Assembly (NCBI GenBank): GCA_964619485.1
Contig: CAZUCI010000017.1
Span: 1 to 43,895, forward strand
Length of the DNA stretch: 43,895 bases
Origin: UBA2882 sp964619485
Lineage (GTDB): Bacteria; Bacillota; Clostridia; Lachnospirales; Lachnospiraceae
Direction: 5' to 3'
The notes under the pieces are model-generated. The model was given only the letters and a program-made list of their open reading frames with translations. It had not been told where the DNA came from and ran no database searches. Positions 1-9,066 of this stretch are shown here, one piece after another. Positions within the stretch are counted from its first letter, which is position 1, and every line of letters begins with the position of its first letter. The position numbers and the translations under genes are program-made.

Positions 1-2564
1 GCAGCCTGAGCAGCCTGTGTGTCTGAAACCACAGCACCGGGGTTATTTACAAAGTAATCAGCGGTGTGAGGACAGAAGGTAACAGTTCCAGGAGTTCCGT
101 CATCGTTTGGTGGAATTTCAATGAAACCAGGTGCCTTATAAGGGCAGGTTTCACAGGCAGCTAAGCCAGTTGCCATACATACGGTTCCCTGATAGTGAAC
201 ATCACAGTAATCAGTTGGAACAGTGCCCTCTGCAAAGTATTCGGTAGCAAGACATCCATCACAGACACCTGCAATTGGAAGCTTTCCGGATTTGCTGCAG
301 ACAGTGGCAGTTACAATACCACTTGGCTTGGTAAAGGATTCATTTGGAAGATCCTGATGTATTTTACTCATAACGGCACGCCACAGAGTTTTTGATAAAT
401 TACGTTCGCCGTTGCTCTTTTCCAGACTGACATTGTTGTCATAGCCGGTCCAGGTGGTAGCGGTATAGTATGGAGTGTATCCGGAGAACCATACATCCTT
501 ATAAGCGGTAGTAGTACCGGTTTTACCGGCGATTGCCATGTTTCCGAAGTTTACACTGGCACCGGTTCCCTTGGTAACAACATCAACCATGGCGTCAGTC
601 AGTAAAAATGCGGTTGTTTCTTTGATAACACGTCTTGTTTCAGGAACGGAACGATCTAATAAAACATTTCCGTCATGGTCAAGAATTTTGGAATAAAGCG
701 CTGGTTCAATATAGGTTCCGCCATTTGCAACAGTTGCATAGCCTGCATTTAATTCCAGGTTTGTTACACCGTCGGTGATACCACCCAGGGCAAGTGACTG
801 CTGTATGTCTGTATAGATCTGAACCTTTCCGTCAGAGTTTGTTATTTCCCTGCGGTCAACCAGAGTACTGAAGCCAAAGTTCTGCAGGTAATCAAAGCCC
901 AGCTGAGGAGTGATCTGTGTCAGAGTTTTGACTGCCACAATATTCAGGGACTGTTCAATACCATATCTGAGAGAGCAGAGACCCTTATAGTTATCACCAT
1001 ACCAGTTGGCAACCGGACGACCATTTGCGTAATTGTATGGTGCATCATTCTGAACACTTGCCAGAGTTAAACCGGCACTGTCAAGAGCTGGCGCGTAGGT
1101 GGAAAGTACCTTGAAGGTGGAGCCGGGTTGTCTGGTGGTTTTGGTTGCACGGTTTAAGGTACGGCTGGCAGCCTTTGTTCCACGGCCACCTACCAGAGCT
1201 ACAACATAGCCTGTTTTCTGATCCTCCACAGTGATGGAAACCTGTGGCTGCGGAGTCAGTGTAATTGTCTCAGCATAAACCTCATCACCGGGCTGAAGAA
1301 CAGCAGCCTTATAGGCCTCAATGTCTTCGCTGGCTTTATCCTGGGAGGTATACAGAAGATTGTAATTTGCGTTGCTCTGCATAAAGTACGCCTTCAGCAT
1401 TTTCGTGCTGTAATTGACGTATTCCTCATCCTTTGTTAAGACAGTAAGCTCATAGTTTAAATACCACTTCACATTGGAAGGGTAATTTTCCTCATTCTGG
1501 TAAACCTCATCACAGATGGACTGGATTGCCGGGTCCTGGGTGGAAAAAATCTGAAGTCCCCCACTGTATACCAGGTTGTAGGCCTGGGTTTCGTTGTAGC
1601 CCTTCTGGTTAATTAAATCCTTGATAACCTGATCAATTAAAGCGTCAACGAAATAAGAATTGACACTGCTTTCATCCATCTCATCATTGACTGTTTTAAT
1701 TCTGGAGTACACATCATCATCCATGGCTTCCTGATACTCAGCCTCTGAAATATAATTCTGTTCCAGCATGTTCCCCAGCACCTTTTCACGTCGTGTGGCA
1801 TTTTTGTCAGGGTGTGAAATAGGATTGAACTTGGTAGGATTCTGTGTAATACCTGCGATAACGGCGCACTCGGAAAGTGTGAGGTCGGAGACAGGCTTAT
1901 TGAAATAACGCATGGATGCAGCCTGAACGCCCAGGGTGTTCTGCCCGAGATTGATGGAGTTCATGTAAAGCTCCAGAATGTCCTTTTTGGACATGCGCTT
2001 TTCTAATTCCAAAGCCAGGTACTGCTCCTGAAATTTACGCTTAAACTTGTTGATCATGCTCTTTTCAGTTACCCAGTTATCAAATACGTTGTTTTTCAGC
2101 AGCTGCTGGGTAATGGTGGAAGCACCCTCGGAAAAATGAAATTTATTCTTGATTCCGTTGAAGCCTGCACGGACGATTCCCTTGATGTCAATACCATTAT
2201 GATCATAAAAACGCTCGTCTTCAATTGCCACAAAGGCGTCTGCCATGTTTTCCGGAATGGAGTCCATGTTTACATAGCTGCGGTTTGAGTTGGTAGATAC
2301 AAGCTTGTTAATCTGTTTCCCCTCACTGTTATAGACCAGTGTTGCATAACCGGAAGGGGTAACATCCAGATTGGAAATATCGGGAGCTGATGCGAGAATA
2401 CCTTTAAACATACCGATTCCCATACATCCACCGATAATTACAACTGTAAGAATACATATTAAGATAGCTTTGAGAAAAGCGAGTAGAAACATTTTGCCAA
2501 ATTTGGTTGATTTGGAATTTAACTTCTGCTGTTTTTTTCGAATGCCTTTTTTACTATAATTCAT
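1..2564 (-). CDS. Class A penicillin-binding protein (PBP1A-type), C-terminus cut by window edge
   Basis: Bifunctional peptidoglycan glycosyltransferase/transpeptidase that polymerises and cross-links the cell wall on the outer face of the membrane. From the ATG at 2562-2564, 854 codons are visible. The order is a short basic cytoplasmic tail, one membrane segment (about residues 26-50), a GT51 domain with the catalytic-Glu motif EDERFYDHNG and the motif GASTITQQLLKN, and then the transpeptidase domain. That domain has the active-site Ser in STFK (Ser482, Lys485) and a KTGTT box read from about 500-520. The visible tail contains Asp/Pro/Gly-rich and Cys-containing stretches, so the stop should lie only a little past the left edge. 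The ribosome site GGGAGG lies just upstream. It is divergent from the IMPACT-family gene. Family assignment is secure; which PBP1 paralogue it is cannot be told. Confidence 0.95.
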   Translation of the reverse strand, partial: MNYSKKGIRKKQQKLNSKSTKFGKMFLLAFLKAILICILTVVIIGGCMGIGMFKGILASAPDISNLDVTPSGYATLVYNSEGKQINKLVSTNSNRSYVNMDSIPENMADAFVAIEDERFYDHNGIDIKGIVRAGFNGIKNKFHFSEGASTITQQLLKNNVFDNWVTEKSMINKFKRKFQEQYLALELEKRMSKKDILELYMNSINLGQNTLGVQAASMRYFNKPVSDLTLSECAVIAGITQNPTKFNPISHPDKNATRREKVLGNMLEQNYISEAEYQEAMDDDVYSRIKTVNDEMDESSVNSYFVDALIDQVIKDLINQKGYNETQAYNLVYSGGLQIFSTQDPAIQSICDEVYQNEENYPSNVKWYLNYELTVLTKDEEYVNYSTKMLKAYFMQSNANYNLLYTSQDKASEDIEAYKAAVLQPGDEVYAETITLTPQPQVSITVEDQKTGYVVALVGGRGTKAASRTLNRATKTTRQPGSTFKVLSTYAPALDSAGLTLASVQNDAPYNYANGRPVANWYGDNYKGLCSLRYGIEQSLNIVAVKTLTQITPQLGFDYLQNFGFSTLVDRREITNSDGKVQIYTDIQQSLALGGITDGVTNLELNAGYATVANGGTYIEPALYSKILDHDGNVLLDRSVPETRRVIKETTAFLLTDAMVDVVTKGTGASVNFGNMAIAGKTGTTTAYKDVWFSGYTPYYTATTWTGYDNNVSLEKSNGERNLSKTLWRAVMSKIHQDLPNESFTKPSGIVTATVCSKSGKLPIAGVCDGCLATEYFAEGTVPTDYCDVHYQGTVCMATGLAACETCPYKAPGFIEIPPNDDGTPGTVTFCPHTADYFVNNPGAVVSDTQAAQA

Positions 2565-2588
2565 AGAATTAGCCTCCCTAATCAAATA

Positions 2589-2617
2589 ATTATATCAAAA
2601 GACGCCTGTAAAATAAA
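2589..2617 (-). promoter_or_regulatory. Predicted sigma-A promoter of the PBP gene
   Basis: On the minus strand a perfect TATAAT (2589-2594), preceded by TG to give an extended -10, follows a weak -35 TTTATT (2612-2617) at 17 nt. It lies about 25 nt before the PBP start codon. Confidence 0.6.
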
Positions 2618-2650
2618 GTAAATTATTACCATATCCATCATTGTTCACAT

Positions 2651-2679
2651 TTGGATACACTTTTATTCTAAGTTATGGT
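2651..2679 (+). promoter_or_regulatory. Predicted sigma-A promoter of the IMPACT/mgtE operon
   Basis: TTGGAT (2651-2656) and TATGGT (2674-2679) are separated by 17 nt. The predicted start is immediately upstream of the hairpin at 2696-2720. Confidence 0.5.
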
Positions 2680-2695
2680 AAGATAAAAAAAGCGA

Positions 2696-2720
2696 GACCA
2701 GGGGGGATTTTTTCCTGGTC
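2696..2720 (+). other. Leader hairpin in front of the IMPACT-family gene
   Basis: GACCAGG (2696-2702) and CCTGGTC (2714-2720) form a perfect 7-bp stem with an 11-nt loop. It sits in the 5' leader, 14 nt before the AAGGAG ribosome site. No T-run follows the stem, so it is not an obvious terminator; it may stabilise the mRNA or bind a protein. Confidence 0.5.
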
Positions 2721-2750
2721 AGTCTTACGCAAAGAAGGAGATGATGATAT

Positions 2751-3410
2751 ATGGCAGACATAGGAAAGTCCGTTTACCGTGGCGGTGCAGGCGAAATCGT
2801 TGAGAAAAAATCACGATTTATCGCCACGGTATCGGCTGTTTCGAGTAAGGAAGAAGCAGAGGCGTTTATTGCCTCTGTCAAAAAGCAGTATTGGGATGCA
2901 AGACACAATTGTTCTGCCTATATCGTTGCAGATAAAGTGGATATTACACATTCCTCTGATGATGGGGAGCCATCCGGCACGGCGGGAAAGCCCATGTTAG
3001 ATGTCCTGTTAAAGGAGGGTGTGAAGAATATCTGCGTGGTAGTGACAAGATATTTTGGTGGAACACTTTTGGGAACCGGTGGCCTGGTTCGTGCTTATCA
3101 GGCAGCGGTGAAGGAGGGCCTGAAAAATTGTATCCTGATCGAAAAGAAAAATGGGATAAAGGCCAGAGTTTCTGTCAACTACAATGACGTTGGAAAGCTG
3201 CAGTATTTTTTTGCACAGAATGAGATTGAAATCACAGAGAGTGATTATGGGACAAAGGTTTCCATGATTCTCCTGATTCCGGCGCAGAAAGAGAGTGCAT
3301 TGGAGCAGAAAATTGCGGAAATGTCCGCTGGAACAGCTTCTCTGGAGGGAAAGGAACCAGTCCTTTATACCCATATCGAAGGAGAGCTTAAGATATGGAA
3401 GAACAATTAA
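2751..3410 (+). CDS. IMPACT/YigZ (YvyE) family protein
   Basis: 219-residue cytosolic protein of the YigZ/IMPACT family. Members have an N-terminal ribosomal-S5-like fold and a C-terminal DUF1949 domain; a link to translation control is proposed, but the bacterial biochemical role is not settled. Diagnostic motifs are RHNCSAY (about 52-58), DDGEPSGTAGKPML (about 71-84) and VVVTRYFGGTLLGTGGLVRAY (about 97-117). The ATG at 2751 follows AAGGAG at good spacing. Its last 16 nt overlap the start of mgtE, so the two are probably translationally coupled. Full length, with no sign of damage. Confidence 0.93.
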   Translation: MADIGKSVYRGGAGEIVEKKSRFIATVSAVSSKEEAEAFIASVKKQYWDARHNCSAYIVADKVDITHSSDDGEPSGTAGKPMLDVLLKEGVKNICVVVTRYFGGTLLGTGGLVRAYQAAVKEGLKNCILIEKKNGIKARVSVNYNDVGKLQYFFAQNEIEITESDYGTKVSMILLIPAQKESALEQKIAEMSAGTASLEGKEPVLYTHIEGELKIWKNN

Positions 3411-4753
3411 ATGAGTCAATGGAAATCCTAAAGGAATTTTTGTCAAAAAAGCAGTATGTAAAAATGCGGGAATGGATGGCAGAGCAGAATGATGCAGATA
3501 TTGCGGCCATGATTGAGCAGCTGGAGGAGGAGCAGATGCTGATGATATTCCGCATTCTGCCCAAGGATATGGCGGCCGATGTATTTTCTTATCTGCCAAT
3601 TGAGGTGGAACAGGTTATTATCACCTCTCTGTCAGAGCGTGAAGCAACCAATATCATCGATAACCTGATGGCCGATGATGCCACAGACCTTTTGGAAGAG
3701 ATGCCGGCTAACATTGTGAAAAAGCTGTTGGCCAATGCCAGCCAGGAAACGCGAAGGGATATCAATCATCTGCTTCGCTATCCGGAGGATTCTGCAGGCA
3801 GTATTATGACTGTGGAATTTGTAGATTTAAAGGAGCATCAGACGGTGGAACAGGCAATCAACCGTATCAGAAAGCTGGGTGTGGATTCTGAGACAATCAA
3901 TATCTGCTATGTACTGGATTCCCAGCGAAAGCTGATTGGAACAGTTGCACTCCGCTATCTGCTGCTTTTGGATTCCCAGGAGAAAATCGGGGATATCATG
4001 CATGAGAATGTCATCAGCCTTCACACCATGATGGATCAGGAGGAGGTTGCAAGACAATTCCAAAAGTATGATTTTACGGCGATGCCCGTTGTGGATAACG
4101 AGGACCGGCTGGTGGGAATTATCACGGTCGATGATGTTGTGGATATTTTGCAGGAAGAGGCAACAGAGGATATGGAAAAGATGGCAGCTATCGTGCCAAG
4201 TGACAAGCCATATCTGAAAACCTCAGTGCTGGAGACCTGGAAAAAGAGAATCCCATGGCTGCTTTTGCTGATGATTTCAGCTACCTTTACCGGTAAAATT
4301 ATTGCATCCTTTGAGGATGCACTCAGTGTCTATGTTGTGCTTACCACCTTTATTCCCATGCTGATGGATACAGGCGGAAATGCGGGAGGACAGGCAAGTG
4401 TAACCATTATCCGTGGGTTGTCCCTGAACGAGATTGAATTTAAGGACGCACCAAAGGTATTGTGGAAGGAAATGCGGGTTGCCGTATTGTGTGGAATTAC
4501 GCTGGCGCTTGCTAACTTCGTAAAGCTGATGGTAATTGACCGTGTGAGTATGCAGGTGGCAGCTGTTGTATGCCTTACTCTGGTCTCAACGGTATTCTTC
4601 GCCAAGATGGTTGGAAGTATGCTGCCATTGGCAGCAAAGAAGCTTGGCTTTGATCCTGCAGTTATGGCCAGCCCATTTATCACAACAATTGTGGATGCGC
4701 TTTCTCTGATCATTTATTTTCAGATTGCAACGCATTTGCTTGGAATAGGCTGA
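3395..4753 (+). CDS. mgtE: Magnesium transporter MgtE
   Basis: 452-residue Mg2+-selective channel of the cytoplasmic membrane. The N-terminal helical MgtE_N domain (about 1-125) carries the Asp-rich loops that sense Mg2+. It is followed by YPEDSAGSIMT, two CBS domains (about 140-255), a linker helix and a five-helix membrane domain (about 285-452). The signature PMLMDTGGNAGGQAS is in the pore region, and an Asp lies in the last helix (TIVDALSLIIYF), as expected for the pore Asp of the family. The ATG lies inside the upstream IMPACT gene with GGAGAG in front. No Mg2+ riboswitch was seen upstream; the gene appears to depend on the upstream promoter. Confidence 0.96.
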   Translation: MEEQLNESMEILKEFLSKKQYVKMREWMAEQNDADIAAMIEQLEEEQMLMIFRILPKDMAADVFSYLPIEVEQVIITSLSEREATNIIDNLMADDATDLLEEMPANIVKKLLANASQETRRDINHLLRYPEDSAGSIMTVEFVDLKEHQTVEQAINRIRKLGVDSETINICYVLDSQRKLIGTVALRYLLLLDSQEKIGDIMHENVISLHTMMDQEEVARQFQKYDFTAMPVVDNEDRLVGIITVDDVVDILQEEATEDMEKMAAIVPSDKPYLKTSVLETWKKRIPWLLLLMISATFTGKIIASFEDALSVYVVLTTFIPMLMDTGGNAGGQASVTIIRGLSLNEIEFKDAPKVLWKEMRVAVLCGITLALANFVKLMVIDRVSMQVAAVVCLTLVSTVFFAKMVGSMLPLAAKKLGFDPAVMASPFITTIVDALSLIIYFQIATHLLGIG

Positions 4754-4795
4754 TGGAAATCAGTCATGACAAGATAAAAAAGAGGTGGAGCTGTC

Positions 4796-5032
4796 GTGGA
4801 AGAGAGACGGGATGAACGTGCTGTTTTTGAAAAAATAGCAGATGTTTTTATCTGCTTTGAGGCAATTCTTTTTGCAATGACAGAGCTGCTCAGTATTTTT
4901 CGTGGTCTGCAGCCTGGAATTGTGGGTTTATGCTGGGGAATTGTGCTTTGCCTGCTTTTTATCTTTAAAAACAGGGTATTGAGCAAAGGAATTTTTAGCA
5001 AAGAAAGAAATATAGATATAGAAAAAATTTAG
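4796..5032 (+). CDS. Small two-helix membrane protein, probably the detached N-terminus of the following glycosyltransferase
   Basis: 78-residue ORF with a GTG start (4796) 7 nt after GAGGTGG. It has two hydrophobic segments (about 12-35 and 40-58) and then a basic tail. It matches no small-protein family I recognise. The next reading frame is open from 4999, overlaps this ORF's last 34 nt, starts as a Lys-rich linker and lacks a convincing start codon of its own. The likeliest reading is that 4796-6804 was one gene split by a -1 frame change in the A-rich stretch around 5005-5030. If it is truly independent, its function is unknown. Confidence 0.5.
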   Translation: MEERRDERAVFEKIADVFICFEAILFAMTELLSIFRGLQPGIVGLCWGIVLCLLFIFKNRVLSKGIFSKERNIDIEKI

Positions 5033-5136
5033 ATAAACAAAAAAAATCAGATAAAGAAAAACCCAGGGAAGAGCCATTTCACAATAGAATAAAAAAGAGA
5101 CTGTCAGGCAGGAGAGACCTTGGTTTCAACTGTCTT

Positions 5137-6804
5137 TTGGTCGTATTGGGCCTGGAGCTTGTGATACTGCTTTTTATGGCACTGCTTACGGTTCCCTATA
5201 ACTGGGATTCCATGACCTATCATCTTGCAAGGATTGCCCACTGGATACAGAATGCCTCTGTGGCATATTATCCCACCAACATACGAAGACAGCTGTTTTC
5301 ACCGGTTCTGGCAGAATATAATCTGCTTCATCTGATGCTTTTGACAGGCAGTGATCTGCTTGTCAATCTTCTACAGTATGGTGCGCTGCTGATTTCGCTG
5401 CTCTTTTTATATGCGATACAGCGTCAGATGAGAATCTCAAAGAGGGTAGCAGTGCTTTGCTGCATTGCCTTTTCAGCGATGCCTGTTGTGATAGGGGAGA
5501 GTCTGTCAACACAGGTCGATTTGTTCGCAGCAGCGTTATTGCTGGTGACTGTCTATAAGATCATACATTTGGCAGACGGAGATATGAGCTGTTTTTCTTT
5601 GAAAATGGTTAGGTGCATTATCATAACAGCACTGGGAAGTGGCCTTTGTTATCTGGCCAAACCCAATTTGTGTTTTGCATTGGTTATTCTGTTTCTGTGG
5701 ATGCTTATCTGTCAGCTGAAAAAGAGGGCAAAGCCTCTGGTGCTGGCAGCTTACTTTGTTCTTGCACTGTTTATAGTAGCATTGCTTCTTCTTCCGGTCT
5801 TTGTGCGGAATATCAGCTATACCGGAGACCCCTTTGCACTGGTATATATGGGCAGTATTGTGATTGGAAGCTTCAAACCACAGGCACTGCTTCTCAATAT
5901 ATACAAAAATATGGCGTTATGTGGGATTATGCCATTTAACCAGAGTATTCTTTTGCGGATGGGAAGCACTTTGTCCCGCATGCTGCATATGGATATCAAT
6001 GCTGCGGCTGTTACCTACGGGGACGGTTCTCTTCTTTTGGAAAATAATCTTTACTTTTCCTTTGACCATGACTATGCGGCAGGTGGCTGGTTTGTCACGA
6101 TTTTTTGCCTGACGTTCCTGCTTTTTCTTGGAAAGAGGCTTTGGAGCAGAGTAAAAAACAGAAGGGAAAGTATACCATCGCTCTTTTATTTTTTATGGCT
6201 TCAGGCACTTGTCTCCCTCGCAGTTGTACGATGGCAGCCGTGGGGAAACCGTCTGCTTCTGCCCAGCCTGGCGCTCCTTGTTCCTGCTTTGGGGGTTATG
6301 CTGCAGGAGCTGCTTTCTGGAAAAGGTACAGAAGAGAAGGAGAAGAGTAAAGGGAGCTCGTGGGCAGCTCAGATATGGATTCTGACGCTGGCTCTTTGTT
6401 TTGTGAGTGTTGGCACTCTGGCAATTCAATATCATATGAGATATGTGGATGCAAATCTATCGGGGGAAAAGACGAAAACGGAGCTTTATTGTTCCAAAAA
6501 GCTGGTGGCCGATATTTACGAGAAAATGGCTGTGGTTACAGAGGAGCTTGGGGCACAGGCTGTGGGAATCAAAAGTGGGGGAGATTCTTTTGTATATCCC
6601 ATGTGGCAGCTTTTGAAGAAAAATCAGACAGTGAGAGTGGAGGAGATTGTTGACGGGCAGGAGATAGCAGATTATTTGCCGGACTGCATTCTGGTGCTTG
6701 ATCTGGACTGTGAGAGATTGGAGTATGGTGGATATGCCTATGAGAAAATCTGGAGTCAGGAGGATAATGGCAGGTATCGTGTGCTGGTTCGCTGTGATGG
6801 CTGA
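5137..6804 (+). CDS. GT-C-type membrane glycosyltransferase-like protein
   Basis: Polytopic membrane protein of at least 555 residues with about nine to ten hydrophobic helices and a soluble C-terminal domain of about 150 residues. After the first helix comes VPYNWDSMTYHLARIAHW, with the acidic residue after the first helix typical of lipid-phosphosugar-dependent GT-C enzymes (PMT/ArnT-like). It probably transfers a sugar outside the membrane; donor and acceptor are unknown. The first possible start in frame is TTG 5137, which lies inside a helix and is about 20 nt from the nearest AGGAGAG. The frame is open back to 4999 with a Lys-rich linker, arguing that the real start is GTG 4796 in the other frame. 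The fold assignment is fair and the substrate is not inferable. Confidence 0.7.
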   Translation: MVVLGLELVILLFMALLTVPYNWDSMTYHLARIAHWIQNASVAYYPTNIRRQLFSPVLAEYNLLHLMLLTGSDLLVNLLQYGALLISLLFLYAIQRQMRISKRVAVLCCIAFSAMPVVIGESLSTQVDLFAAALLLVTVYKIIHLADGDMSCFSLKMVRCIIITALGSGLCYLAKPNLCFALVILFLWMLICQLKKRAKPLVLAAYFVLALFIVALLLLPVFVRNISYTGDPFALVYMGSIVIGSFKPQALLLNIYKNMALCGIMPFNQSILLRMGSTLSRMLHMDINAAAVTYGDGSLLLENNLYFSFDHDYAAGGWFVTIFCLTFLLFLGKRLWSRVKNRRESIPSLFYFLWLQALVSLAVVRWQPWGNRLLLPSLALLVPALGVMLQELLSGKGTEEKEKSKGSSWAAQIWILTLALCFVSVGTLAIQYHMRYVDANLSGEKTKTELYCSKKLVADIYEKMAVVTEELGAQAVGIKSGGDSFVYPMWQLLKKNQTVRVEEIVDGQEIADYLPDCILVLDLDCERLEYGGYAYEKIWSQEDNGRYRVLVRCDG

Positions 6805-6873
6805 AAAACCGTGAAAGTGCCCGAAAGCACATGATTTTTTTCATTGTCCTGCAGGCTGTATTTCATAAAAAAG

Positions 6874-6922
6874 TCCGTGGACAGCTTTTCCATAGTGGAA
6901 ATAAGCTGCTCACGGATTTTTT
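6874..6922. terminator. Bidirectional terminator between convergent genes
   Basis: TCCGTG (6874-6879) pairs with CACGGA (6911-6916). The stem continues through CAGCTT/AAGCTG and TCCA/TGGA around a TAG loop and is followed by six T. An A-run on the other side lets it serve typA as well. Its left side, 6864-6883, matches 16110-16129 at 19 of 20 positions, so it belongs to a dispersed terminator family. Confidence 0.85.
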
Positions 6923-6962
6923 AATTACTTAAAATACTGTTGTTTCTGCAGAGTGATATATC

Positions 6963-8795
6963 TCAGCCCTTTTTGAAGCCGGCACGTTTTCTCATGGTAG
7001 GATCCAGAATTTTCTTACGGATACGGAGACTCTTAGGAGTAACCTCCAGCAGTTCATCGGTATCGATAAAGTCAATGGCCTGCTCCAGGGATAAAATCTT
7101 GGGAGGAGTCAGCTTCAGTGCCTCGTCGGAGCTGGAGGTACGGGTGTTGGTCAGATGCTTTGTTTTACATACGTTAATTTCAACATCCTCGGCCTTACCA
7201 GTCTCGCCGATAACCATACCGGCATATACCTTGGTTCCAGGTACAATAAAGAGGGTACCACGCTCCTGGGCATTAAACAGACCATAGGTAATCGCTTCGC
7301 CTGATTCAAAGGAAATGATGGAACCGTTTGCACGATAGTTCAAATCTCCCTTATATGGACCATAGCCATCAAAAACGGTATTCAAAATACCATTTCCCTT
7401 GGTATCTGTCATGAATTCTCCACGGTAACCGATCAGTCCACGGGAAGGAATGGAGAACTCTAAACGGGTATAGCCGCCATTGCCGGTTCCCGTAGTACGA
7501 AGCTCGCCCTTTCTTGCAGAGAGCTTCTGGATGACAGCACCGGAAAATTCTTCAGGAACATCCACATAGGCCAGCTCCATAGGCTCGGTTTTCTTGCCAT
7601 GCTCGTCAGTGTGGTATAAAACTTCAGCCTTGGAAACTGCAAATTCAAAGCCTTCACGACGCATATTTTCGATTAAAACGGATAAATGTAATTCTCCACG
7701 TCCGGAAACTTTAAAGGAATCCATGTTGTCGGTTTCCTCCACACGGAGAGATACATCGGTATTTAATTCACGGAACAGTCTGTCACGGATATGACGTGAG
7801 GTTACAAATTTTCCTTCTGTTCCGGCCAGTGGAGAGTCATTTACAATAAAATGCATTGCAATGGTAGGCTCGGAAATTTTCTGGAATGGGATTGGTTTGA
7901 TATTATCGGGAGAGCAGAGGGTATCGCCAATATGAATATCAGAAATACCGGAGATGGCAACGATGGAACCGATGCCTGCTTCCTTGACCTCTACCTTATC
8001 TAAACCATCAAACTCATAGAGCTTGGAAACCTTTACCTTGCGGAATTTTTCAGGCTCGTGATGATTGACCAGAACGACATCCTGATTTACGCGGATGGAT
8101 CCGTTATCTACCTTGCCTACACCAATTCGTCCAACATATTCATTATAATCAATGGTGCTGATTAATACCTGTGTTCCTGCATCAGGATCTCCTTCAGGAG
8201 CAGGAATATAGTCGAGAATTGTATCAAATAAAGGAAGCATATCAGTGCCTTCCTTGTTCATGTCAAGGCTTGCGGTGCCTGCCCGGGCAGAAGCAAAAAC
8301 AAATGGGCAGTCCAGCTGCTCTTCATGCGCCTCCAAATCAATAAACAATTCCAATATCTCATCAACAACCTCGGCAGGTCTTGCTTCCGGTCTGTCAATC
8401 TTGTTTACACACACGATAACAGGAAGGTTTAATTCCAGAGCCTTTCTCAGTACAAACTTGGTCTGTGGCATTGCACCTTCAAATGCATCAACCACCAGGA
8501 TAACACCATTTACCATTTTTAATACACGTTCAACCTCACCACCAAAGTCTGCATGGCCAGGGGTGTCAATGATATTGATTTTGGTGTTTTTATAGGTAAT
8601 GGCGGTATTTTTGGATAAAATAGTAATACCACGTTCTCTTTCAATATCGTTGGAGTCCATGACACGTTCAGCAACCTCCTGGTTATCACGGAAAACACCA
8701 CTCTGCTTTAAAAGCTCATCTACCAGTGTGGTCTTGCCATGATCTACATGGGCTATGATTGCTACGTTACGTACATCTTCTCTTTTTGTCTTCAT
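6963..8795 (-). CDS. typA: GTPase TypA/BipA
   Basis: 610-residue ribosome-associated translational GTPase involved in 50S assembly at low temperature and in stress adaptation. The G1 motif AHVDHGKT is at residues 15-22, followed by the switch I motif RGITI, the G3 motif DTPGHADFGGEV and the G4 motif NKID. EF-Tu-like domain II, an EF-G-like domain and the BipA-specific C-terminal domain (with GRGELHLSVLIENMRREG and SRGLIGYRGEFMTDT) complete the expected length. The ATG at 8793-8795 is preceded by AGGAGAAG. It is a single gene on this strand, convergent with the glycosyltransferase and divergent from the SSB-like gene. Confidence 0.97.
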   Translation of the reverse strand: MKTKREDVRNVAIIAHVDHGKTTLVDELLKQSGVFRDNQEVAERVMDSNDIERERGITILSKNTAITYKNTKINIIDTPGHADFGGEVERVLKMVNGVILVVDAFEGAMPQTKFVLRKALELNLPVIVCVNKIDRPEARPAEVVDEILELFIDLEAHEEQLDCPFVFASARAGTASLDMNKEGTDMLPLFDTILDYIPAPEGDPDAGTQVLISTIDYNEYVGRIGVGKVDNGSIRVNQDVVLVNHHEPEKFRKVKVSKLYEFDGLDKVEVKEAGIGSIVAISGISDIHIGDTLCSPDNIKPIPFQKISEPTIAMHFIVNDSPLAGTEGKFVTSRHIRDRLFRELNTDVSLRVEETDNMDSFKVSGRGELHLSVLIENMRREGFEFAVSKAEVLYHTDEHGKKTEPMELAYVDVPEEFSGAVIQKLSARKGELRTTGTGNGGYTRLEFSIPSRGLIGYRGEFMTDTKGNGILNTVFDGYGPYKGDLNYRANGSIISFESGEAITYGLFNAQERGTLFIVPGTKVYAGMVIGETGKAEDVEINVCKTKHLTNTRTSSSDEALKLTPPKILSLEQAIDFIDTDELLEVTPKSLRIRKKILDPTMRKRAGFKKG

Positions 8796-8939
8796 AAATT
8801 CTTCTCCTCATATCTGGTTTCCCAGGTTAAAATAACTCTTTCCAGATAAGTTTTTCACTTTTTTCTCATCTCAAACGTGTATAGTCTAACACATTTCACA
8901 CAAAAATCAAATAAAAACTAGATTTACAACACATTTTCG

Positions 8940-8948
8940 TGGTATAAT
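8940..8948 (+). promoter_or_regulatory. Predicted extended -10 promoter of the SSB-like gene
   Basis: TGGTATAAT (8940-8948) combines a TGn extension with a perfect -10 hexamer. No good -35 is visible, which is usual for extended -10 promoters. The 8796-9066 gap otherwise holds only the typA leader and an AT-rich stretch. Confidence 0.45.
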
Positions 8949-9066
8949 TTTAGATATAAGGCGAAGATTTGTCGATATTATTTTTACATAAAAGAGAAAA
9001 AATGCAATAATATATTAGTACATGACAGGAAAAAATTCTTTTTGTGTAAGAAGGGAGAACTTTGAA

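Noticed and set aside
2580..2750. Mg2+ riboswitch (M-box) upstream of the mgtE operon
   Set aside because: The leader after the predicted promoter is about 65 nt and holds only a simple 7-bp hairpin, far smaller than an M-box.
5020..5032. Programmed -1 ribosomal frameshift at GAAAAAATTTAG
   Set aside because: The codons GAA AAA ATT TAG do not make an X XXY YYZ heptamer, the A-run is only six long, and no downstream stimulatory hairpin is evident.
8868..8884. TCAAACGTGTATA shared by the typA upstream region and the ECF sigma leader
   Set aside because: A 13-nt match between two AT-rich intergenic regions is expected by chance in a window of this size, and the orientation relative to the genes differs.
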